This document shows positions 55,382 through 64,000 of a stretch of 64,000 nucleotides of DNA, piece after piece. Under the pieces are notes generated by a model. It was not told the origin of the DNA. It did no database searches and saw only the letters and a program-made list of their open reading frames with translations. Location: NCBI GenBank assembly GCA_037952775.1, contig JBANAY010000003.1, positions 24,924,001-24,988,000 on the forward strand, read 5' to 3'. How positions within the stretch are numbered: the stretch's first letter is position 1; every line of letters starts with the position of its first letter. This stretch comes from Clonostachys chloroleuca (lineage: Eukaryota; Ascomycota; Sordariomycetes; Hypocreales; Bionectriaceae). The position numbers and the translations under genes were made by a program.

Positions 55382-56628
55382 AAAGGCCATCAGCAAAGGC
55401 TGATGCCAACACCAGCCACATCGGCCATCTTCATGGGTGATGGACTTCATGGCTAGGTAGGTGAAACGGCCTCGATCTGTGTGCAAGGCCCCCTTTATCT
55501 TGTATTAATGCAACCACTTTCTTTAGCATCCCTGCAATGACGGAGATTTGTTCGGAACAACGCCAAGTCGCCACCTTTGAGATATCTAGCGCCAAGCTGC
55601 TCACTGTCCACTCTTCAACCTTTAACACGCAGGGCCTCGTTCCACTTCCAAGACACGGCACTCATCACCACTCGCCAAAAACAAGTTATTGAGAATCGAC
55701 CAAGTCTCTACTCATCTTTAAGTCAAAGATCATGCTCACCACACCCCATCGCCGTAAGCGCCGTATCTCTGCTCCGATGCACACCCCTTACTCCGACACC
55801 CTATGTTACGCCCTATGCCACGCCCTACCTTTACGCCCTGCAGTTGACACGCGCCCTTCCAGATTGTGGCTTGTGTGAATGGGCGCGATTGCCTAGGTAT
55901 CCACGCGGCATCATGAGAAGCGTTGGTCTTGCCACATATCTCAGCTTTAACCTTCGCTTTTCAGTGGACAGAAAAGGTTGATAAGGGACTGTCGGTTTCA
56001 CGATTCTCCAACCAGATTTCGTATTAGCAAGTTCTTGATTAATACATTTACATTATGTTCAGTATTCAGTTTGAACGCACAAGATGCAGTTGGTTACTTC
56101 CTTCGTAGTGTGATGTGGAAAACCACTAGCGTAGACTCGCCGAAACAGCTTCCAGATCCTGAATCAGAAGGCCTAGGAAAAATCAAAGCGGCAATTAACC
56201 GCATTATTTTCGCCTCTTTGAGTTCATGAAAATGGCTAGGGTACCCTGAAAGTAGTTCCATCCGGGTCTATATATGTCCTGATACCTTCAGCGAGCGCCG
56301 CACAGTATGGAACTCAATGCTCCGAGGGCATGAAGGTCTTCCGGGGCTGTTGGGTCAAGCTCGTTGTAGAGCCACAGAAAGAGAACAAAATTCACTGGCT
56401 TCCTCTGATTATTGATGTAGTTCTAGGTAAGGAAGACAGAGTAACCTCCAAATTACTAGATTCCATTTAACTCAAACAGGCACGCAATCCCGCAAAGTTT
56501 GCGGGAGTAACTTCAAGTAAGCTGCTTCAAGTTGGTGGCTGTCGAGATATGTAACATACATTACCTCTCTCCGATGAAGTTCAAATTTCATAATTTTGTC
56601 TATCAATCTATTTTATTATCCCGAAGAT
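55382..56628. other. Intergenic with an ACGCCCTA-type microrepeat
   Basis: No gene is supported. Around 55807-55850 ACGCCCTA-type units recur every 12-13 bp. A similar block in inverse orientation (GGGCGTAGGGCGTGG) lies at about 58205-58232, on the other side of the ketopantoate-reductase pseudogene. A plus-strand ORF across 55577-55981 is probably chance. Confidence 0.45.
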
Positions 56629-57726
56629 TTACAGATGTTCCTTTGCCAGCTCAGAATCTCCCTGCCGCTCCAAGACCTGTCGCACAAGACTATCATTTAA
56701 AGGGGTCAGTATTCCGACCTCTCTTCCTCTCCTACACCAGTACCCATTAATAAACTTTATCTCAGTCTTTCGCCCTTGCCGTAGATCAAAAACTATGGAA
56801 CAGGTTGTTTCCGCCGTTTTGGTCAGGATCGTGTTCACTGTTGACTCCAATTTCTCCACCGCAAGCCGACTGGTGACGCCCTCCAGGCCTTGAAGTTCCG
56901 GAAGTGCTTGTATGACGGTCGAGATTTCGGTGAGCAGGGCTTTACGTATTTCCGGAATGGTGAATAAGAATTTGTTCTTGGCGCTGTTGAGCGCGCACAT
57001 GGGGTTGCAGAATTCATTGACGCTCAGCTTCTCTAGCTGCATCTGAAATACGTCCAGGAATGAATATGCAGTAGCGTTAAATCTCGGAACAAGAGGGAGG
57101 GCTTCCAGAAGATATGATGTGGCCCCCTTCTCACCGTTGCTTGGTGCAGTTTCTGATCTAGGCACAGGCTCTAAAGATGTTGCCGCGAACCCCGTATGTG
57201 TGATGTTGAACGGGGAGTTTAGGGTGACGCCATGCGAAATGACTCCCGTTATGTAATTCGGACGGGTCTGAGGATCTGGGGAAATCATTTCGCTGACTTC
57301 TTCCATCATACCAGAACCATTTTGCAGAAATAGTATGTGTGAGGAAGCATCTAGTCCATGCTTCAACGGTTGATGAGCGGCAACTGTTTGCGCCCCCTTG
57401 ACTGAGACAACGAGATGGTCAATGACGTCCTCACAAATGGTATATGCCGCTCTTTCTATTTCTGGTGTCGAATATACACCGTGCCATTTGCTGTCTTGGA
57501 GAAACTCCAAATTGAACCTGAAATGTTCAATTATTTCTCCATCCCTCGTCTCCAGTGCGATTCTGCTGCCATTCTTAATATATTGGTCCGCGAGAGACGA
57601 TCAATGGAGAAGCAAAGTGACTGATGGAGTAAGGGGATACGGAACTTCAGCAAGTGAATGAGCTGCAAACGGCCCAATGCTTCCAAATCCTAGAACATGA
57701 ACACGCTGCGCCCTCGGCTGCATCAT
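56629..57726 (-). pseudogene. 2-dehydropantoate 2-reductase (KPR) with one in-frame TGA
   Basis: The minus-strand frame from ATG 57726 to the stop at 56629 is 365 codons and stays open except for one TGA at 57603-57601. The N-terminus has the Rossmann motif VHVLGFGSIGPFAAHSLAE; after LTPSVTLLLH comes TGA, then SSLADQYIKNGSRIALETRDG in the same frame. Relatives have Arg at the stop position, so a CGA-to-TGA change is likely. Downstream, VSVKGAQTVAA, LFLQNGSGM, YITGVISHGVTL and the C-terminal ApbA_C helices (EFCNPMCALNSAKNKFLF, GYWCRRGREVG) are complete. The enzyme reduces ketopantoate to pantoate in pantothenate synthesis, though fungal family members vary. If translated only after the stop, the product lacks its NADPH-binding front. 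Confidence 0.82.
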
Positions 57727-58643
57727 TTTCCTTGACATTGGCTTCAGGGGTGCTGCACATAAACGCTGGGTACAACCCCCCCCCCCAAGAAAGACACGAT
57801 AATTGTAATATTGGAACCATCAGAAATCAGAAGAAAAAACTAAATGGCAAAAAGTTTATGCTTCTTAGTTTCACCGACGTTTAGAAAAAAATCAAGGCGC
57901 AAGCACTTGGCTGCTCGTGTAAGTCATCGAAGCCACTTCCCCTGAGCCCCCGTTTGCCGTCAGCAGGGCGTGATATGTACAAACCCCACCAGGTATGAAA
58001 TCTTTTCCCTCCGACGCCGATATTTTGAATAAATTCTACGACAGAATTGCAACCTCAAACTGCGGCTCAAGTGGCATCAGGCTATGCTCTAGGGCGCCGT
58101 GGAGCGCTGCCCTGCTTAGACGCTTCTATTGGCGGTCCAAGACCGATTAGCGGGTTTACGCCTTATGTCCAATAATAAGCGCAGAACTCCAATCGCAGAT
58201 CGGAGGGCGTAGGGCGTGGCCGTAGGGCGTAGCTTAAGCAGCAAAGTGTGCCGTGTCCGGAAGCAGACCGGATCGGTGTTAGTCTTGGAGAGGCGGATTA
58301 CGCTAGCTTCGGTTCAGGCGTAATAGCAAAACTTCTTTGAATCGAACTGGTGGGATGCCTTTGGTTTTGACGGTTGTTGTGCTTTTCTGTCATTCATTTC
58401 ACCACGAGCCAGGGGCGTCGAGAACAGTTTTTGAGACAGAGCCTCTTGTGTGCTTTCCAGATGACGAGAATGCTGTCAAATTTTCGTTTGTATGTATTCT
58501 TTATATTCCAAATAATGGCGTAAGTACACTCGATGAATCTTAAAGGAAATCGACTTGTTAGGTTTGAGAAGGGTCCAAGCTGCCATATGGACCTAGGTCT
58601 GTGCAAATTACTCGTAGGAGCTAACATGTCACCTCATTTGTGT
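57727..58643. other. Intergenic with GGGCGTA microrepeat
   Basis: No gene seen. Features are a C12 run near 57777 and the GGGCGTAGGGCGTGG block at about 58205-58232, inverse to the one near 55820. Confidence 0.5.
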
Positions 58644-60485
58644 TCACTCTTCGCCTTGGCCGTCAGGTGAGCCTCCCAGATGCCGGTTGCGAAACGTATC
58701 GAGCCATATATCGTTATCCGCAATGGTTTGGTCCCACGGGTCCACAGAGTCAAAGACCACTTGTCTAGCCTCATCCTGGAACATCCTGTCAGTAGGCATT
58801 ATCCCGAGCCTTATTTGCTTTCGAGCGAAACGAGCGAGATGCACTGCAAGGATGTCAGGGAACATCATCGAATCGGTATGGTTCTGTATCAGATTCTCAG
58901 ATTCAGGGGTTGCTGTTGCACAATCCGGAGACTCCTGGCTTGAGACTTCGATCTGACGCCACTTGTCAAGGCAATATTCACTTGCATCTCGAATTTGAGC
59001 TAGGTGATCCTTGTGACTTGTGGCCGAGAACGGGAGAGGCGCCCTTGACTCCGAACCAATCAGATAGGGAGAAATTGCATGGCGTACTTGAGCCGCAATG
59101 GAAGGGTCGAAGTCATGCTCTCCTTTCCATTGGTCCATGGTTGCGCCTGACTTAAAGTGTCTGGCGAGGTGTTCAACACGAGCTTCCCATGTTTCCATCC
59201 TAATGTTGCAGAATCCGCACCTGGAGGTCACTTGAGGGCCTTCTTCCTTACGTGATTCAATATTATCCGGGTTTTTCACCTGGTGAACATGCCTGAGGTG
59301 TTGAACAAGATGGTCTTTACGGATGAATTTTGGGGGCTCTCCGTCAATGTGGCAGCTACCATGGTAGTGATCCGAGTTCAGATGTGCGTCGGTAGGGTTA
59401 GGGACACCGCAGTATGAGCACTTGGCCTCTCTTGTCACCGGTGAGGTTATAATCCCTGTAGAGGAAAAGCATTTCCAGCTATCAAGGTTCAGATGGAGAG
59501 ACTTCTCGTGCCTTGACCAGTCATATTTGCTCTTGAAAGAGTCGCAGCAAAAAGTGCAATGGAAGTTCCTCTTATCCTGTTTCTTTCCTTGGCTCGCCGC
59601 TATTCTTGGGGCCCCCGTCCGCTTCGACACTCGCGATCTCAATCGGTCACTGCTTCGCAGCAGCGCCGAGCCCGCAGACGAGTTCGAACCACCCGTGGAG
59701 CGGCTGGTCGCACTGCCGTGACTGACGATCGACCCAGGATGACTGCCTTGTTTTTGGCTACGCAAGCTCCCAGCGGAGGAACGGCTCTTCAGTGGCATAT
59801 CCTTTAGGGCATTTGCAATGTCGGATAATGATGCTGCCTCCATTTCTGGGGGAGAGTCCCTCCATCGCTGCAACGGATCAGATGTCCCACTTGTTGAACT
59901 TCTCGCATTTGGTATGTCAATTGCTGTCGAGACACCTGATTGGTAATCCCCGTTACGGAAGTACCGGCTCCTGCGTCGAGGAAGTCCTCGGTGTTGAGTC
60001 TCCAGGACTCGTGGGAGATGGTCTTGATACGAAGGCGTTAGAAAAGGCGGGGATTCCAATGACGTATTTGGTGTTTGCATGTTCATGTGTCCCCGTTCAG
60101 GTACGCCCTGTAGAACCGGGCCGGGAAAGGATGTGGGCAAGCTGGTGCTGGGAATCTCGTGGTACGCTGATCCTAAAGATCGAAGAATTTCGCCATCGTT
60201 AACTCCTGGGCTCGAGAACCTAACCAGCTCTAGATCGATGGGGGATGGTTGGGATGACAAGAAGCTACTTTGCTCCCTATCATGATGCGTGTTTGGTCTA
60301 TGAATATTCTCTGCTACCAATCCAAGTCGGCGTAGGTCCAAGTCCGAGAATGTCAGAACTATTATATTACTGTCAGCTTTGTTCAATTAGCCTAGGAACC
60401 AAAGGATGGATGTACTATCGCCCTCAACGAAATCCGAGGGCTCAAATGGAGCTCGGTGCTGGGTGTCATTGCGTTCTTGGGCCAT
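58644..60485 (-). CDS. C2H2 zinc-finger protein
   Basis: I read two exons, 60485-60416 and 60358-58644, joined across a 57-bp intron (GTACAT..ATATAG with a CTAAT branch site), giving 594 residues from ATG 60485. The long first half is Ser/Pro-rich and probably disordered. From about residue 285 there are zinc-finger elements: FHCTFCCDSFKSKYDWSRHE (a classical finger), CSYCGVPNPTDAHLNSDHYH, a DHLVQHLRHVHQV finger remainder and CGFCNIRMETWEARVEHLAR. The final third has no named domain. Fungal proteins of this architecture are presumed transcription regulators; target genes are unknown. The upstream exon is my proposal, because the long exon has no early ATG. Confidence 0.8.
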
Positions 60486-61137
60486 TCTTTCGCGGAGATA
60501 GAGCCTTAGCATTCACGGCTTTGGAGGCTAGGCTTACAAGAAATCAAAGTTTGCATGAGGTGGTTTGAGATGAGAGTGAGGAACAAGGAATTAAGGTTTC
60601 ACCCAGTTTTTGGAGAAATCTGTCCTGTGACGTGCCGCGATCGGAGTGGCTCCGCCAAACATCCGCCATGTGCCGGGATTGACACAAGGCTTCTAGCGAA
60701 GGGCGTAACTAAATAGTGGCACTGGTTGCATCTGACAAGCTTCTTACAGTAGGTATGTTGTCTCTAGAGCACGCGCTCTTTTATTAATAATGTTCTATCA
60801 ACTGCCCTCAAAAATATACCTCTGTGCCACCACGTCCATAACAAAAATTTTCTAATATTATTATCCCTGCCTATTTTGACAAGTAACAATCCTCTCGGCA
60901 TTCATACTTTACGCGGACTTGCCTTTTGACTTTCACTATCCGATTCTCACGGATCCCAAGTGTAGTTTTAAGTACTCATAGTGATGTGCAGTTTATTCAC
61001 AGTGAAGTTGAACATAGTGATGCGAGCTTCTCATATGGGCTGCAATCTGTGCCCAGCTTTAACTAGAGTCATCGTGAGCTACCTAGGTCTAGTAAAGGCA
61101 GATCAGGTTAGAAATCTCCAAATGATTCAAGCTTATG
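60486..61137. other. Intergenic, no gene seen
   Basis: Contains the presumed promoter of the zinc-finger gene and the 3' end of the M20 peptidase gene. Confidence 0.5.
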
Positions 61138-62390
61138 CTATTCCAAAGCATTCAGAACGAGTTTCTGGTAGTCTTCGACAGCCAACTCCAAGTCTCCCAC
61201 AGTAATATTCTCATGGTCAGTGTGAGCCACGAAGATCGTTCCAGGACCATACAAGATCTTGCTGTAGTTGCCCTCGGCCTTGAAGCCTGGAATGTCGGTT
61301 CCATATTTCATCACTGCTGTCTCAAATCCTATATTGCAGCTTGAATTAGCAAAGGATTACTTATTTGTTTGAAAGGGAAAAGGGGTCGGAGAAAGTTACC
61401 ATCAACATCACAGTCCAGCTCTACAAGCCCATAACCTTCTGAACAATCAAGACTCAGACCAGTCGAGTCGATTTCTTGGATAATGCTTTCCAAGCGCCCC
61501 TTCACGATCTTCTGGCCTCCATCTTCTGGACCGAGGGCTACGCGGATGGCCATGCCAGCCGACGCACTCGCAGCAATCACGTTGTTCACTTCTCCGCCCG
61601 ACAGTTTGCCAACATTTACCGTCGTATTTCCAAACTGCTCGCTGGTTCCCAAGTCTGCAAGCAAAATCTCGTCCAATGCATGTATCAGAAACTGTGTGGC
61701 AGATTTGCCGACTTCAGGATATCCGCTGTGTCCAGCGACACCCTTCGCGTTCAAAGTACAACCCAAGACGCCTTTGTGGCCGCATGCGAGTTTGGCCTCA
61801 GTCGGCTCCCCGAAAATCACGGCCCTCAGATCAGTAGGGTTCTCGATGAAGTAGTCGCTTAGAGCCTTGATCCCATCACCGTAGGCCTCTTCCCCAACAA
61901 CGAGACCAACTGCAACATCAGCTGGGCTCACCTTGCCCGCTTTGACGAGCTCGTCGACGGCGATAACGATTGCCGCAAGGCTACCTTTGGCATCCACACT
62001 TCCACGACCGCTGATGATCGTATCCATTGTGATGGGACCCTCTTCAATGCCGTAGCCAATGTGCGGGGGCACGGTATCAAAATGAGTCGTAAGAATAACC
62101 TTGGGGGAAAATTGAGTAAGATTTCCCGCAGGAGAGGCTAGAACGTTGATGCGAGTATCTCCCTCTGGTGTATTAGCAACAGGCGGGACTGCCTGGGTGG
62201 TCACTGACCAACTCTTATTCTGGAAGTATTCATAGAGCCAGCTTCCCAGCTCAGCTTCAAGGCCAGAATTTGAGGGAATTTCGACAACATTTTTATGAAG
62301 CTCGAGGAGGGCGCTACGATAAGATGTTGTGTCGCATGTCGCAGCAGCTGCTAGAGCTGTCAAGAGGAGGGCTGTTTGAGCATACATCAT
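61138..62390 (-). CDS. Secreted M20-family metallopeptidase (ArgE/DapE/CPS1 type)
   Basis: Two exons on the minus strand, 62390-61400 and 61328-61138, with a 71-bp intron (GTAACT..ATATAG) and 393 residues. The N-terminus is a signal peptide (MMYAQTALLLTALAAAATC). Zinc-site residues are visible: His and Asp in LTTHFDTVPP, the bridging Asp in GRGSVDAKGS, Glu-Glu in VVGEEAYGDG, Glu in IFGEPTEAKLACGHKG, and the last His in VAHTDHENI, encoded by exon 2. M20 members hydrolyse N-acyl amino acids or small peptides; a signal peptide points to the vacuole or outside of the cell. The dimerisation domain region (GVLGCTLNAKGVAGHSGYPE) is intact. Confidence 0.88.
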
Positions 62391-63327
62391 ATTTTCCGTG
62401 TACCACTATACGAGGATACAGAGTTTCCATCCAGTAGGACCTCATAGTTCATCTTGAACAACGGGCTTGAAATAAATACCCGAGGATGTCTTATCAGCCA
62501 TTTACCCTGGAAAATTGGACCCTAGAATGGAAAAACAAGCAAGTCGACACCGATCAGCGCAGTTCCGCATGCGTTATGGCTCAGCTTGGCCCTCAATGCT
62601 ACGCTGAAATGCATCAATGTAGGCTCTTCCTTTCCCTGAGTGGATGATGAACAGCAGACCCAGAATTGACATCATCGCACCTAATGATGTCGACACTCGT
62701 ATGCCCTCATCTATCGCCCCCCTTGTTCAGGGTCGTATTGAATTTGAGAAAAAGCACGCACATACCCATGGAGAGATAACTACTTCACACTTGCATCTTT
62801 TTTCTGACGGCAAAGATTAGACTTCGCAAATAGTCAAAAACACGATCAGTTTTGAGGGAGGGTCGTTACACCTTAGTTTTTACTACTCTTTCGCCTTTAT
62901 ACCGATATCCCATTTGGATTATGCCTTCTTCAGCTGGGGTCTCTGGATCCGTTTCTTTCGCCGGTTGCAGATATTTCCACTTTCTATGCTATCTAGGCTA
63001 TCCATACTATCCCGGCACGGAGAATTCCTCTTTGAGAGTCACCTGCAGTGCGGGGCGATGTTCTTCCTTTAGAGAACCCTTGATACTTATTCCCAACCCT
63101 TGTGAATCTACCTCTATTTGGAAGCTAAATTTTTGTAGTTCAGCCCGTCAGGTCTGTAAAACGCGGGACAATCGCTAAACGTAGCTTTGAGAAGGATGTG
63201 TCTGAGTCGAAAGGCAACAAATTGTGCCGAAAGAATAGATTGAAGCAAAGAATATAGGATTCCCCTCTTCTAGTCAACTGAAACAAGTCTGCTAATCTCC
63301 CTCTTAACAAATCCCATAGTTCTCTGT
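62391..63327. other. Intergenic, no gene seen
   Basis: Short ORFs only. The promoter of the M20 gene lies at the left end and the 3' end of the dehydrogenase at the right. Confidence 0.5.
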
Positions 63328-64000
63328 TCACAAGCCGTGCTGTTTTGCAAGCTTCTCATCTACCGCAAACACCATCTTTCCCATCACATTTGTGCCCGAA
63401 ACGAGTTCTTCCTGAACTTGAACCTCATCGGCCAAACGAACAACCTTAAAGACCTTCGGGATCAATTCCTTTGTCCTAACCTTTCTCAGAATTGCGTCGA
63501 AATCTTCCAGAAACAATTCCTTCGCCTTCAGGTAATTGTCCGTCATGACGCTGAAAAAACTGGTCCTCGGCTGCATCCGCGCGCCAAGCAGGGCATGAAG
63601 AGCCGAAGGGCTGCTCGCCATCCCCGTCCCGTCAGCCTTGATTTCGTCCATGACTCCGATAACAATCACCTTCCCCGTATCTTCTTTGGTCGCCTGGTAG
63701 CTCTGAAGAAGGCTTTGCTCGCTACCCACGGCGTCGTATGCAACGTCGACTCCTTTCCCGTCAGTCAACGCCTTGACTTGGGCGACAAGATCAGGAGCGC
63801 GACGATCAACGGGAGTAACACCCAGAGATTTTACATAGCCGAATTTAGAGGCGGAGCATGTTCCAATCAACTTGAGGTTCAGATTGAAGGCTTGTGCGAG
63901 TTGTGCAACAGCAGTACCGATCCCTCCACTCACCGAACCGATCAGAATGCTCGATCCAGGTGTGAGGTCAACCCCGCTACGCTTTAGCATCCCCCAAGCC
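63328..64000 (-). CDS. Medium-chain dehydrogenase/reductase, C-terminal part
   Basis: The minus-strand frame is open from the window edge to the stop at 63328 (about 224 residues), so the gene continues beyond 64000. The Rossmann dinucleotide motif is IGSVSGGIGTAVAQLAQ, followed by LIGTCSASKFGYVKSLG, GKGVDVAYDAVGSEQSLLQS and KVIVIGVMDE, as in the quinone-oxidoreductase/zinc-less branch of the MDR superfamily. The C-terminal motif VSGTNVMGKMVFAVD is typical. The N-terminal catalytic half is not in the window, so cofactor preference and zinc binding cannot be judged. Confidence 0.85.
   Translation of the reverse strand, partial: AWGMLKRSGVDLTPGSSILIGSVSGGIGTAVAQLAQAFNLNLKLIGTCSASKFGYVKSLGVTPVDRRAPDLVAQVKALTDGKGVDVAYDAVGSEQSLLQSYQATKEDTGKVIVIGVMDEIKADGTGMASSPSALHALLGARMQPRTSFFSVMTDNYLKAKELFLEDFDAILRKVRTKELIPKVFKVVRLADEVQVQEELVSGTNVMGKMVFAVDEKLAKQHGL

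Noticed and set aside
57776..57788. Poly-C run as a regulatory feature
   Set aside because: Similar C runs occur near 408 and 4321. They look like ordinary homopolymers, with no linked motif.

Overview
The window looks like chromosomal DNA of a filamentous ascomycete (Pezizomycotina). The evidence is many spliced genes with short introns (about 45-120 bp, mostly GT..AG with CTAAC/CTAAT-like branch sites), typical fungal families (CFEM, HET, Zn2Cys6, F-box, 2EXR, BTB, kelch, CE3-like esterase, MFS/ACS and APC transporters), and an AT-rich, TpA-rich block of the kind left by repeat-induced point mutation (RIP). I could not determine genus or species. I recognised no tRNA, rRNA or CRISPR feature.

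Layout. 1-9.4 kb: tail of an amino-acid permease, a BTB gene, a small secreted CFEM protein, a decayed F-box-like gene and a small N-glycosylated secreted protein. 10-20 kb: an aldehyde dehydrogenase, a membrane-anchored kelch protein, a long gene-poor stretch with a 245-bp MITE-like inverted-repeat element, and a secreted SGNH/CE3-type esterase. 21.7-28.8 kb: a secreted M28 peptidase, a 2EXR gene with an apparent frameshift, a small membrane protein and an unrecognised ORF pair. 29.3-37.5 kb: a strongly divergent actin paralogue, a flavin amine oxidase, a HET protein and a Dal5-type MFS transporter. 38.2-39.2 kb: the C-terminal relic of a GH3 beta-xylosidase.

40.0-47.7 kb reads as a small co-regulated cluster: APC permease, TIGR04076-type protein, Zn2Cys6 regulator and a two-part aldo/keto reductase. 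They form two divergent gene pairs, and the intergenic promoters of both pairs carry repeated copies of the same CGG-containing motif (GACGCCGGYG-like). The regulator probably acts on these promoters and on its own; this is inference from motif sharing.

47.8-50.7 kb holds an F-box gene and a SLOG-superfamily gene. Directly upstream of the SLOG gene sits a 4.5-kb AT-rich element (50840-55381) with 42-bp terminal inverted repeats, flanked by AAAGG on both sides. A solo LTR of 863 bp (53571-54433, TG..CA ends, TATTT target duplication) is nested in it, and that LTR carries an array of about 18-bp near-palindromes. 55.4-64 kb: a ketopantoate reductase gene broken by one TGA, a C2H2 zinc-finger gene, a secreted M20 peptidase and a truncated medium-chain dehydrogenase.

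Several genes (APC permease, kelch, 2EXR, GH3, F-box relic, the 28-kb ORF pair) each need about one single-base correction. I cannot tell assembly error from real decay; the GH3 and F-box genes carry several lesions each and are convincing pseudogenes.
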